DNA of 64,000 bases from Dermatemys mawii (lineage: Eukaryota; Chordata; Testudines; Dermatemydidae): assembly GCA_007922305.1 (NCBI GenBank), contig ML677385.1, forward strand, positions 2,192,566-2,256,565. The letters run 5' to 3'. Made by a program: the position numbers and the translations under genes. How positions within the stretch are numbered: position 1 is the first letter of the stretch; every line of letters begins with the position of its first letter. The notes beneath the pieces were generated by a model. It was not told the origin of the DNA, did no database searches, and saw only the letters and a list, made by a program, of their open reading frames with translations. This document shows, one piece after another, positions 12,540-23,027 of the stretch.

Positions 12540-13780
12540 CAGGTGGGGTTGGGGGAAGGGGCAGGGCAGCGACTGGGATGGGACAGGCGTGGGAAAGCCA
12601 CACACAGAAGGGGGCTGGGGACACCACCCCTGCCAGGGGCTGGGGGGAGGGGCGCCCTGGCGGCAGGGGCACTTGAGAGCCAGGGGGCAGCAGAGCAGCG
12701 CGCCAAATGCCAGGCCGCCCGCGCCAGCTCAGGGAAGAACCATCAGGGGCAGCTGCAGGGAGACGGAGGCTTCCCTGCCCTCGCTTCACTTGGTATCTCC
12801 GCCCCTCCCCCCGCCCTTGGCAGTTGGTTTCACCTTCCTCTCACCCCGACCACACAGAAAAGGCGGGGAAAGGGGCGCGACAGAGACCGCTCTAGCCCCG
12901 CCCCCTCATGAGTATTCATTATTGACGTGTGGAGGAACGCCGGCGTGAGGAGGAGCCGTGCGTCTCGCCCCGCCCATTCGCTCAGGCGAAAGTCGTGGTG
13001 GGCGTGTCCTGCGCCGGCGCACGCCCCGCCCCCATGGTGAATATTGATGAGGCGTGATGCGCAGCGTGCTGTCGTGAAGTGTGGCGCGGGCTGCGATTGG
13101 CCGGGTGCGTGTGTGCGCGGTGACGCGTATCGCGGCGGTGCGGGTCCCGATTGCTGCAGCCGCTTGTCAGTGTGACGAAGATTGGCACCCAGGTAAGCGC
13201 TGTCACTCAAACCCGCTCCCAGCCAGCCATCCATCACGGCGCGCCCGCCGCCGCCGGCCGGCTGGGCCCAGACACACAAGCAGCCCGGGGATGGTGGGGG
13301 GAGCGAAAGCCCGCCATACGCAGCAGCGCGGAGGGGGCACCGCGCTATACCCAACCTGGGGGTGGGGGGTGGATAGGGGCGGTGGCGGCGGGCAGGCGCG
13401 GGGAGGGGAGGAGGGAGCGAGGAAATTTCTGGAACAGCCGCCGACTAACCGTTGCCTTTGTGGGAGCGCGAGGGAGGCGGCGCGCGCGCGCGCCGAGGGG
13501 GAGGGAGGCGGCGCGAGGGAAGGGGGACGGGTAACAGCTGTTTGCGCCGCGCAGGGAGCGGCGGGTGGGGTGAGGGGGAATATTTAAAAGGCCTTTGCGA
13601 GGATTCCGATGGAGCGGGGGTTGGGCCGGGTGGGGGATGGCGGCGGCGGCGGCGGCTGCCGCCGCTGGGTGAGAGAAAAGAGCAGCTGCCTGCTTCTCTG
13701 CTAGCCGGGCTCCCCTGGGCCTCCGCGCGGCGTCAAACTCCCCGCCCGGGCCGGGCTTGAGGAGCCTGCGGGCTGCCGTG
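12540..13780 (+). promoter_or_regulatory. PKNOX1: CpG island, probable PKNOX1 promoter
   Basis: This is the only long CpG-dense stretch in the window. It includes a GC box at 13024-13033, an inverted CCAAT box (ATTGG) at 13096-13100, and TGACG CRE-type cores at 12923 (TGACGTG) and 13121. No TATA box is placed convincingly, in keeping with a housekeeping-type promoter. It is followed by a strong splice donor at 13192/13193. Assignment to PKNOX1 rests on strand, order after NDUFV3, and lack of another gene before the PKNOX1 coding exons; it is inferred rather than proven. Bidirectional activity is possible. Confidence 0.75.
13101..13192 (+). other. PKNOX1: Candidate PKNOX1 non-coding exon 1
   Basis: A first-exon end is suggested by the near-ideal donor CAG|GTAAGC at 13192/13193, just downstream of CCAAT and CRE-type elements inside the CpG island. 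The start is not known; 13101 is an estimate, placed after the inverted CCAAT box. No in-frame coding link to the next exon is needed, because the PKNOX1 start codon lies in the exon at 44031. Confidence 0.55.
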
Positions 13781-14076
13781 CGCCGGTAGCTCGGCTGGTG
13801 GTTGGGTGCGGAGAGTGCGAGTTCTAGCCCGACACCAATTCCCTGGGCCAGGCCGCCATCAGCCCCAGGCGCTGGAAAAGTTGCCATGGGTCCCTGCCCC
13901 CAGGAGCTTACAGTCCCCACACTGGAGCCTGACACCAATAGACCTGGCCTGGGGGAGGGGTTATTAGCCCCGCACATAAACAACAGAGATACCTTCTGTA
14001 TGCTTCACAGCTCTCCTCACCTCCCATCCTGAATTCCACCTTTGCTTTGACACCCACAAGAAATCAGCTGGTTAAG

Positions 14077-14772
14077 GAATGTTGTGCTACATAATAAACT
14101 ATTTTTTCTTGAATAGTGATGGGCAAGACTCTGAAATGACAAGTTTTGGTAGGTTAGGCACTGGCTGGTCTCATTAGCTCTACGCTAAGCTGACCTGCTG
14201 TTATAGTTGTTGAGCTTGTTTCAGTCTGTATTATAAGCAATTTGAGACAGGGAGCATGACTTCTTACATGTTTGCACAGCACCTGGAACAATATGGTCCC
14301 AAAACTTGACTGGGGCCTTTCTCCACTATTGTACTACATATGTACAGTGATTCCATAGGCACCCCATTTCATCTATCCTGAAATAGTCCCTTAATTAGCC
14401 ACACATCCTGAGTTTATAGAAATGTGGAAGTGTGCATCCCATGTACCAGTAGATATCACCCAGAGCTCACCAATTAAAACGTCACTGGTTAACTTTTATA
14501 TTATGTGTTTCTCTGCATATCTTTATTTTTTTAAAAAGATTATTTTTCATTGGTGCAATGGTGCTCCCAACAGCTATCATTTCCAACACTCTTGGAGATA
14601 CAATTGCTGTTTTTGGCTTCGTATGCATCTTTCAGTTAATGTTGTCTTTTTATCCCAGTCATCTACAGAAATGTAACTAATGAGTGGTTTCAGGGGGGAA
14701 AGTGAGGTTCCAGTTTTATTTTGATATCCTTATGAATTAGGAATGTTGTGCTGCATAGAAACTATTTTTTCC
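14077..14772 (+). repeat. Pair of short direct repeats 660 bp apart
   Basis: GGAATGTTGTGCTACATAAT at 14077 continues into AAACTATTTTTTC, and a near copy GGAATGTTGTGCTGCATAG, also continuing into AAACTATTTTTTC, occurs at 14740. The match spans about 34 bases with few differences. Flanks are only weakly similar. It may be a decayed duplication or remains of terminal repeats. Confidence 0.5.
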
Positions 14773-15139
14773 CACATAGAGCAACCCAGCAAGACTTCCT
14801 TTTTTTTTTTTTTTCCTTCCCTTGACCTTACTGGGACTCTGATGTCTGTTCCTTTAAATATCTTACTGGAGTAGAGAGTATGAAACACATTTTGGCTTAG
14901 TTTGTAGACTTCTTCGGAGAACTTGGGAATTAGAGAGGTGTTATTGTTTTTTGAAGGTTATTTTATTTTATTGTAAAAGGCTCATGTAAATGTTCTATTT
15001 AATGTCATATCTGATGTCCTAGTGTCCTATTTAAAACTTAGTTTATTTTTTTTAAAAAAGCTTTATTGTACACTGATTGCTAGTTATCACTGCTTATTCT
15101 AAAATTCATGATCTTGCTCTCATTTCCTATGTTTGGTCT

Positions 15140-15384
15140 GTACTCAGTTTTTGTACTGGTATACCTAATTCAGTTAGGGTTTGTTTTTTTAACTTGAAGG
15201 AGTTATATTAGTTGGACCCCTAATTATACAGGTTTGGAAATAAACAATACCTATATGGAATAGCTATATTGATATAAAGCACCTTTGTATTGGTATAACT
15301 GGGTCCTCATAGGGATGTTGTACCACTTTAACTATACATGTATAGTCAAAGTGATACAATTTGTATGTTTGTAGACAAGCCCTA
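15140..15384. mobile_element. Probable MITE with GTAGACAAGCCC end
   Basis: The right end TTTGTAGACAAGCCCT is the reverse complement of the GGGCTTGTCTACA terminus of the element at 29198-29437. The interior has a small palindrome, ACTATACATGTATAGT, at about 15330. The left terminus is not clear. Confidence 0.45.
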
Positions 15385-15994
15385 AAATGTATTACAAGAA
15401 TGTTAATTATGTATACAGGATACTTTAATCTCTCAGACTATATTGCAGGCCAGAAAGCTAATGACCGCTGGAGCATCAGAAATTTCCTGATCCAAACCCA
15501 CAATCTCCAGGGTAGCAGATAATAAAAATATATTGTGGACACATTTTCTTAATATCTCTGCCAAAAATTGCAGAAAACTTGTATATTTATGAACTATTAA
15601 GTACAAAAAGTTATACTGAACTGTCTTAAAATATTGAAAATATCTGAGAAATGAGGCCAATAACAAATCACATTTATTTGGTGAAATAGTACAGTGTGTC
15701 TCTGAGTTTATTCTCTTTGTTTTTACTGTAGGTAAAATTAGTGCCTCTTTATTTTTTTTAACATATAAGAATAATTTCAATGCTCAGTTTGCATTCCAAA
15801 CATATCTTCAGTTTAGTATGTCACCATGAATACTTTGAATTTTAGATAGTCCCCTGCCCCTGATTTATAATAAAGGGCACAAATGTCAGCATCAAAATGT
15901 AAACTTTATGGCAAGTTCTTAATTTAAGGCTTCATTTAGTAAATCACTTAAGGTCATACTTTAAGCATGTGAATAGTTTCATTGACTTCACTGG

Positions 15995-16195
15995 CAGTGT
16001 GGTATAGAGGATATAGCACTAGAGTGGAACGCAGGAGATCTCCAGTTCTATTCCAGGTTCTATCACTGGCCTGTTGAGTTACCTTGGGCAAGCCACTTTG
16101 CCTGTTTCTCCATTTGTAAGTGGGGTTAATTATACCTGCCTCCTTTCATCTGTGAGATAAATATTTATTTATTTATTACTTTAAGTGTTTTGCTG
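15995..16195 (+). repeat. Ancient tRNA-derived SINE (MIR/CORE type)
   Basis: A tRNA-like head (GGTATAGAGGATATAGCACT with a degenerate B box, TTCTATTCC, near 16046) is followed by the core CTTGGGCAAGCCACTTTGCC, then TTTCTCCATTTGTAAGTGGG. That order is characteristic of MIR/CORE-SINEs. It ends in a TATTTATTTATT tract. Confidence 0.75.
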
Positions 16196-16751
16196 AACTG
16201 GAACAGTATCTAGTTACCATTTGCTGTGTACTTCATAAAAGTTTAAGAACTCTGTGTGGTGTGTTACAATGGCAATTGTGATACACATTTGGAAAGTCCA
16301 ATTTGGCATACAAGTTGTTGGCATACATGTATATTCTTTATAGTAAAAGGCTTAAGTTTTAGATTTTTGTTTTTTGTATTATTTTCCACATCAAATATAG
16401 TTGTAGGGGCCTTGGTACTCCTTTGAGGCATTCTGTGTTTAAAAATACCATATTTTTAAAACAGGGTCCACTCTTGCATTTTCTATACTTCCACTTAAAT
16501 TGATAAGAGTTTGGGGTATACTAGAAATACATGTTCAATTTCAGATTTTTCAGATTCTTACAGACTGGATGTCTTGTTGCTAGTTTGAGTTACTGATTTT
16601 TCTCTCTTTGGAAAAAAACAAACTACTATGCAAGAACCAATTTTTATATATTGTTTTATCCACACTGCAAATACAATGCTATAATAAAGTCACAAAAATT
16701 CTAATAGTTGATGTATAAGTAAACTGGAAATGGTTTAAAAGGCATTACTGT

Positions 16752-17410
16752 TGTGACGGAGTCAGACCAGAAGGATATAGGAGAGTGCTGGAAGGCAGGT
16801 ACATTAGTCTCAGGATGTGCAGGTCCCTGTTCCCTGGATAGCCAAACAAAGGCTACTCCAGGCCAATCAAGACACCTGGGGCCAATTAAGAACCTTCTAG
16901 AAAGGAGTAGAAACAGCTAGCCTAATTGGGACACCTGAAGCCAATCAGGGACTGGCTGAATCCAGATAAAAACCTCCCAGTTAGTCAGGTGGGTGTGGGT
17001 GTCAGGAGCTGTAGAAGGAAGTTATGCTGTTGGTGAGACTGAGTGTTGGACAACATATCATACTGAAGGAAGGAGGCCCTGAGGTAAGGGTGAAGTGGAG
17101 TTTGAAGACGCGGGGACTGCTGTGGGGAAGTAGCCCAGGGAATTGTATTGTGTTTTGTGGATAAAAGGTCAGCCATCTTAGCTGATACTATTAGGGTCCC
17201 TGGGCTGGAGTCCGGAGTAGAGGGCGGGCCCGGGCTCCCCCCTTTTCCATCTTCCATACTGGCCTGTGATGAAGGTAACTCACTAGGTGGTGACTCTTGC
17301 CAATTATACTGAGAAAGGGAGGTCACTCTGGGGCTTAGATGAGTTTCTGAGGCCCCTAAATCTGCCAGGAAGCGCAGGACCCACAAGTACAGACTTGGAG
17401 CTTTGTCACA
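16752..17410 (+). repeat. 5' LTR of the Gmr1-like element
   Basis: The LTR is 659 bp, begins TGTGAC and ends GTCACA (perfect 6-bp terminal inversion). CCAATCAGG near 16940 followed by AGATAAAAACC near 16963 gives a plausible CCAAT and TATA-like promoter arrangement. It is about 99 percent identical to the 3' LTR. Confidence 0.95.
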
Positions 17411-17412
17411 AC

Positions 17413-17431
17413 TGGTGTTAGCGGTGGGATT
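17413..17431 (+). promoter_or_regulatory. Primer-binding site, tRNA-Leu type
   Basis: TGGTGTTAGCGGTGGGATT starts two bases after the 5' LTR. It is complementary to the 3' end of a vertebrate tRNA-Leu (AAG/TAG type, as recalled) at 17 of 19 positions. It would prime minus-strand DNA synthesis. The tRNA identity needs checking against the host tRNA set. Confidence 0.7.
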
Positions 17432-17532
17432 TTCTGACTTACTGTTCACTGCGCGGCAGAAGAAAGGGAGAGGTTTAAAAACAAAAAAACAAACAAAAAA
17501 AAGTGCAGCAGGTGTGGGGTGTTCTCACCACA

Positions 17533-19488
17533 ATGGAGGACGTAATAAAAGCACTGTTGCAAGCCACTGCAGCCCAGCAGGAGGCCACCCGAGCCCAGGC
17601 TATGGCACAACAGGAGTCCCTGCGGGTACAACAAGAGACTAACCAATTATTGATGGAGCAGGCCTCTCAGGATCGAGCCCTCTTGCGGGACGTGGTAGAA
17701 CAACTGAAAGTCATCACCACCAAAAACCAAGGATCTGAGGGGTCGCGAGTATGGAGGGCTGCTGGTTGTCTGCCAAAGATGTCAGCTAATGACGACATAG
17801 AGGCTTATCTCCTCTCCTTTGAAAGGGCTGCCTTGCGAGAGGCCTGGCCCCAGGATCAGTGGGCTAGCATCCTCGCTCCCTTCTTATGCGGAGAAGCACA
17901 AAAAGCTTATCATGACATGCCCGCTGAAGCTGCCATGGACTACCCTCAGCTGAAAGCAGAGATCCTAGCACGATCAGGGGTAACAACAGCAGTACAGGCA
18001 CAGAGATACCATGAGTGGAAGTACAAGGAGGGTAAGCCTCCAAGGTCCCAATTATTCGACCTTATCCACCTCGCACGGAAGTGGTTACGACCCGAGGTTT
18101 GCAGCCCAGAGGAAATGTTGGAAACTTTGGTCATAGACCTCTATATGAGGGGATTGCCTCCACATCTTCGTGCATGGGTGGGCCAGAATGACCCTGCCAC
18201 CTACGATGGGGTGATCACATTGGTAGAGAGATGGATTGCGGCCCGAGAGCTGTCCCAACTACCCAGAGAAGCCCCCTCCCAAAAGAAGTATCTGGGCCCG
18301 ACCCCGGAAGGCCAGATAACCAAGCATCCGGGGAGCCCCAGGTGGAAGAAGGTAGTGGCCACAGAACAGCCGGGAACCCAGAATGGGGGGAACCATGGGG
18401 TAAAGACCCCTAACCCAAGAGACAAAGGAGCAATTAAAGCCTCTTATAGATGTTATGCATGTGGAGACTGGGGACACCTAGTGGCACAATGTCCCAACGC
18501 TGAGGAGCCCATGCAGTGTAACCTTGGGGATTGGGCAGACCCATGCACCCTAATCAATCTAGTCGGGGTTGCAGTCACCCCTCACCAATATACAAAACCA
18601 GTGAAACTGAATGGGGTAGAAACTATGGCACTCATTGATTCAGGTAGTGCTGTCACCCTGATTTCAGGAAAACTAGTGAAACGCAGCCAGTTAATACAGG
18701 CTAAGCTTACGGGAGTAACCTGTGTACATGGGACTGTTAGCTATTATCCTGTCATCCCAGTAAGGATTGAAATCCAGGGAACCATCACTGGGGTAAAAGC
18801 AGGAGTGGTCCCAAAACTCCCATACCCAGTGCTCATTGGAAGGGATTTCCCAGGATTTGGAAATTTGCTCCCACCGGAGGGAGAGGACAGACGAGAAGAC
18901 TCTGAAGTTAAGGAGTCATCCCTAACAGAAAATCACCCTCCTTTCTTTGCTGAAATATCTCCCGAATTGTTCTCCGCCCCTGGGAAGGGCAGAAAAACCA
19001 AGAAAGAAAGAAGGGCAGCGAAGGCTTTGGGCACTAGGATTCTGCTTCAGGGTCAGAACATGGCCTTGGTAGGTCAAAGGGCACAGGGAACTGAGAAAGA
19101 GACCCCCAGAGAGGAGGAGGAGGAAGCAGAATCCAGTCCCAACCCTAATGTCACCGAAGTGACTGAGGAGGCAGAGACCAGTTCCTCAGAGTTTGGGTCG
19201 ATAGGTCCTGGAAGAGAGACTTTCAGGCGAAACCAGGCAGAAGATCCCAGATATGATAATGTCAGAAGAGAGGTGGCTGAGATAGATGGGGAGCCCTTGG
19301 AGGGTAAGGCCCGAGGGCCAGTGCCCTATTTCATGATCAAGAAGAACCTCCTGTACAGGGTGGTTCAAATACAGGAAGAGGTACTAAACCAGCTCCTGGT
19401 ACCCCAAAAACATCAGTGGGCAATACTAAGTCTCGCCCACAGTCACCTCTTTGGGGGACACTTGGGGGTAGAAAAGACCCAAGCGTGA
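17533..19488 (+). pseudogene. gag-protease of the Gmr1-like element, running into the start of integrase
   Basis: The ATG at 17533 has A at -3 and G at +4; the frame upstream lacks an ATG. The product is 651 residues to a TGA at 19486-19488. Order: a Gln-rich, probably coiled N-terminus (residues about 10-60); a capsid region (about 80-245) whose second half (about 140-241) contains RKWLRPE and a leucine-rich helix pattern resembling the SCAN domain; a CCHC zinc knuckle (307-320, CX2CX4HX4C) for RNA binding; an aspartic protease with the active-site triad DSG at 369-371 and an IGRD-type motif near 435; an acidic linker; then the first part of the integrase zinc-binding domain (HSHLFGGH). The stop falls inside that domain, so it is a lesion and not a normal gag-pol boundary. 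The frame is otherwise intact. Confidence 0.88.
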
Positions 19489-20660
19489 ATCTTGCGTAGA
19501 TTCTTCTGGCCAGGAGTACATGAGGATGTCCGGCGGTACTGCGCCTCCTGCCCCGAGTGTCAGTTGCACAGCCCTCGACCACATCTAAGAGCTCCGTTGA
19601 TACCGCTACCAATAATTGAGATCCCTTTTGAGCGGGTGGCCATGGACCTGGTGGGGCCTCTAGAGAAGACAACTCGAGGTCACCAATATGTGCTTGTCGT
19701 CTTGGACTATGCAACCAGGTATCCAGAGGCCATTCCCCTACGAAATACAGCCTCCAAGTCCATAGCAAAGGCATTGGTGGAAATTTTTGCCCGAGTTGGG
19801 CTACCGAAAGAGATTCTAACGGACCAAGGAATGCCTTTCATGTCAAAGCTGATGAAGGACCTCTGCTCTCTGCTCCATGTCCAGACTCTGCGAACCTCAG
19901 TTTACCACCCGCAGACCGACGGCCTGGTAGAGAGATTCAACCGGACCCTCAAGGCCATGATCAAAAAGGTGGTAAGTAGGGATGGAAAAGACTGGGATAC
20001 CCTGTTGCCCTACCTTATGTTTGCCATCCGGGAAGTTCCTCAAGCCTCCACTGGATTCTCTCCCTTCGAGCTATTATATGATCTCCACCCCCGGGGCATA
20101 CTAGATATAGCTAGGGAAATTTGGGAAGAGGAGCCTAATACAGGGAAGAATATAGTGGAGCATGTATTACAAATGAGAGATCGTATAACCCGAGTCACCC
20201 CTATAGTGCGAGAGCACCTGGAGAAGGCCCAGAAAGCCCAACAAACACATTACAACCGTCAAGCAAAGGTTCGGCAGTTCCAACGCAGAGACTGAGTAAT
20301 GGTGTTAGTACCCACAGCAGAGAGTAAACTCTTGGCCCAGTGGCAGGGGCCCTATGAAATAGTTGAATCTATAGGAGAGGTAAATTATAAGGTACGACAA
20401 CCCGGATGTAGAAAACAGGAACAAGTGTACCACATCAACCTTCTAAAACCCTGGCGTACCCAAGAAGCGTGTGTAGTTGCTCAAAAGGACCCATTACAGG
20501 AGAACAAAAACCCCGAGCAGGTGAAGGTGTCTCCTGATTTAACACCAGCCCAAAGAGAGGAGGTGGTCGAGATGATCAACCGGAACCAAGACGTATTCTC
20601 ATCTCGGCCAGGACGAACAACTGAGACATATCACCACATCATTACAAACCCCCGGGGCCA
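19489..20660 (+). pseudogene. Integrase of the Gmr1-like element, placed upstream of reverse transcriptase
   Basis: It inserts the cDNA into host chromosomes. Visible parts: the CX2C half of the HHCC zinc finger (CASCPEC, about 19540); the DDE catalytic core with Asp at 19645-19647, Asp at 19822-19824 (TDQG) and Glu at 19930-19932 (VERFNRT), the last two spaced as D-35-E; and a GPY/F module (WQGPYEIV, about 20341) followed by VYHINLLKPW, typical of Ty3/gypsy and gammaretroviral integrases. In-frame TGA codons at 19486 and 20293 break it. The frame continues unchanged across both. A one-base shift near 20650 separates it from the reverse transcriptase. Confidence 0.9.
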
Positions 20661-21328
20661 AGGTAACGATGAGGCCTTACCGGGTGCCAGCGGCCAAAAG
20701 AGAAGAAATCCGAGCGGAAGTAAAGAAAATGTTGGACTTGGGGGTAATTGAACAGTCTCACAGTCAGTGGTCTAGCCCCATCGTGCTAGTACCCAAACCA
20801 GATGGCTCCAGAAGGTTTTGCAATGATTTCTGTCGGCTGAATGAGTTGTCCCAGTTCGATGCATATCCTATATCCCGGATAGACGAGTTAGTGGACCGAC
20901 TGGGAAATGCCCGTTTCCTGACCACTCTAGACTTAACTAAAGGGTACTGGCAGATCCCCCTTGCTGAAGATGCAAAGGAGAAGACCGCTTTCTCCACTCC
21001 AGATGGACTGTTTCAATATACAGTCCTTCCATTCGGTCTACATGGGGCCCCAGCTACCTTTCAGCGCCTTATGGATAAGCTATTGCACCCCCATGCTAGT
21101 TATGCAGCTGCCTACCTGGATGATGTGGTTATTCATACCGCAGACTGGGAAGCCCACCTGGAAAAGGTTGAAGCTGTCCTAGATACCCTAAGGCGTGCTG
21201 GCCTTACCGCAAACCCCGCAAAGTGTGCCATAGGATTAACGGAGGCGAAGTATCTGGGCTGCATTGTGGGACGAGGTGTAGTGAAACCCCAACTCAATAA
21301 ACTAGAGGCCATCCAAAACTGGCCCTGA
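20661..21328 (+). pseudogene. Reverse transcriptase of the Gmr1-like element
   Basis: This would copy the element RNA into DNA. The sequence has the gypsy-type motifs in order: SSPIVLVPKPDGS (about 20770), LDLTKGYWQIPL (about 20929), FGLHGAPATFQRLMD (about 21035) and the catalytic YLDD (21113-21124). It follows integrase instead of preceding it. The frame is open from about 20661 to a TGA at 21326; the RNase H frame continues in phase after that stop. No residue in the catalytic box is lost. Confidence 0.92.
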
Positions 21329-21967
21329 CCGGTTCGCAAGAAACAAGTCCGGGCATTTTTGGGGGTAGTGGGGTACTATCGACGCTTTATTCCCCATTTT
21401 GCCACCAGGGCAAGTGCCCTGACTGATCTCATAAAAGCTCAGGGACCTGAGATGGTGCGATGGACAGACACAGCAGAGAGTGTATTTACAGATCTAAGGA
21501 CAGCCTTTTGCAGTGACCCTGTACTTATAGCTCCAGACTTCACTAAGGAGTTCATCTTGCAGACAGACGCATCTGAAGTTGGACTAGGGGCTGTCCTATC
21601 CCAGATGGTCGGGGAAGAAGAACATCCAATCCTCTATCTCAGTAGAAAACTTCTCCCAAGGGAACAGAAGTATGCTGTGGTCGAGAGGGAATGCCTTGCC
21701 GTTAAGTGGGCCATGGAAACACTGCAATACTACCTGCTAGGTAGACAGTTTACCCTCGTGACTGACCATGCCCCTCTTCAGTGGATGCAGCAGAACAAGG
21801 AGAAAAATGCAAGAGTGACTAGATGGTTCTTATCCCTTCAACCCTTTCAGTTCCGCATACAACACAGAGCTGGAAGTCGCCACGGCAACACAGATGGCTT
21901 ATCACAGGTGCACTGTATGTCGACCCAAGTTGCCCAATCCCTTGGTGTTGAGCAGGGGGGAGGGATA
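21329..21967 (+). pseudogene. RNase H domain of the Gmr1-like element
   Basis: It would degrade the RNA strand during reverse transcription. The connection GVVGYYRRFIPHFA follows the thumb region. RNase H is seen as LQTDASEVGLGAVLSQ (about 21556-21603), ERECLAVKWAMETLQYYL, and TDHAPLQWM (about 21760). The C-terminal NTDGLSQ matches the usual domain end. The open frame then runs into the 3' LTR, so RNase H is the last protein domain; there is no integrase or envelope after it. Confidence 0.9.
21954..21965 (+). promoter_or_regulatory. Polypurine tract
   Basis: AGGGGGGAGGGA lies two bases before the 3' LTR start at 21968. It is the expected primer for plus-strand DNA synthesis. Confidence 0.85.
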
Positions 21968-22624
21968 TGTGACGGAGTCAGACCAGAAGGATATAGGAGA
22001 GTGCTGGAAGGCAGGTACATTAGTCTCAGGATGTGCAGGTCCCTGTTCCCTGGATAGCCAAACAAAGGCTACTCCAGGCCAATCAAGACACCTGGGGCCA
22101 ATTAAGAACCTTCTAGAAAGGAGTAGAAACAGTTGCCTAATTGGGACACCTGAAGCCAATCAGGGACTGGCTGAATCCAGATAAAAACCTCCCAGTTAGT
22201 CAGGTGGGTGTGGGTGTCAGGAGCTGTGGAAGGAAGTTGTGCTGTTGGTCAGACTGAGTGTGGACAACATATCATACAGAAGGAAGGAGGCCCTGAGGTA
22301 AGGGTGAAGTGGAGTTTGAAGAAGCGGGGACTGCTGTGGGGAAGTAGCCCAGGGAATTGTATTGTGTTTTGTGGATAAAAGGTCAGCCATCTTAGCTGAT
22401 ACTATTAGGGTCCCTGGGCTGGAGTCCGGAGTAGAGGGCGGGCCCGGGCTCCCCCCTTTTCCATCTTCCATACTGGCCTGTGATGAAGGTAACTCACTAG
22501 GTGGTGACTCTTGCCAATTATACTGAGAAAGGGAGGTCACTCTGGGGCCTAGATGAGTTTCTGAGGCCCCTAAATCTGCCAGGAAGCGCAGGACCCACAA
22601 GTACAGACTTGGAGCTTTGTCACA
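21968..22624 (+). repeat. 3' LTR of the Gmr1-like element
   Basis: The LTR is 657 bp with the same TGTGAC and GTCACA ends as the 5' copy. The flanking CTGT at 22625-22628 matches 16748-16751, giving a 4-bp target duplication. Differences from the 5' copy include a one-base gap and change near 22132, scattered changes near 22227-22270 and a T/C change near 22548. Confidence 0.95.
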
Positions 22625-22884
22625 CTGTATATAACCGTTTTATTTATATTGAATGGCATATACTAACAACCAAGTATGAATGACCCATGGTACCACTGCA
22701 TTTATGAAATTGTCTGTTGTAATGGTTCTGTAATGTCCTGAGTGCCAAAGAGATGTGGATCAAAAATGTGTGGGATTTGTACTTAAAGGTCAGGGGATGA
22801 AGAGGCACTTCTGCAAAATTGTCATTTGCACCTGAGTTTACAGAATTGTTTTATTACACTGTTGTTGTAATGTTTTACTACAAT

Positions 22885-23027
22885 GTTCCCATTGGCTGGG
22901 AACAGCGAACCGCAGCCACTGGGAGCTGTGAGTGGCCATACCTGCGAACGCTCAGGTAAATAAAGTGTCTTGAGGCCTGCCAGGGGCTTACCTTGAATAA
23001 GCCGCGAACCACGTTTGGGAACCTCTG
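22885..23027 (+). mobile_element. hAT-type element remnant
   Basis: GAACAGCGAACCGCAGCCAC followed by TGGGAGCTGTGAGTGGCC is close to the fragment at 4723-4865. It ends in TTTGGGAACCTCTG, a hAT-like terminus. The left end is missing. Confidence 0.55.

Larger units (their letters stand above)
16752..22624 (+). mobile_element. Gmr1-like Ty3/gypsy LTR retrotransposon, complete but disabled
   Basis: This 5873-bp element has two LTRs, a primer-binding site and a polypurine tract. It is flanked by CTGT on both sides (16748-16751 and 22625-22628). The coding order is gag, protease, integrase with a GPY/F module, reverse transcriptase, RNase H. In ordinary Ty3/gypsy elements integrase comes last. Integrase before reverse transcriptase is the copia order, and in a gypsy-type element it defines the Gmr1 group described in deuterostomes. 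No envelope frame is present. Three in-frame TGA codons (19486, 20293, 21326) and one single-base frameshift near 20650 interrupt pol, so the copy is not expected to move by itself. By hand count the LTRs differ at about seven substitutions and two single-base indels, so the insertion is fairly young. Confidence 0.93.

Noticed and set aside
12397..13983. Several long open frames on both strands in the CpG island
   Set aside because: Low stop-codon frequency in GC-rich DNA explains them; their products are Pro/Ala/Gly/Arg-rich without domains.
16985..17449. Minus-strand frame across the 5' LTR, repeated in the 3' LTR
   Set aside because: It is a shadow within LTR sequence and has no homology to a known accessory protein.
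17503..17532. Possible earlier start for gag
   Set aside because: The frame is open but begins at GTG with no ATG; the first ATG in good context is at 17533.
19486..19488. TGA between gag-protease and integrase as a programmed readthrough site
   Set aside because: It lies inside the integrase zinc-binding domain and two similar TGAs follow further on, so decay is more likely.
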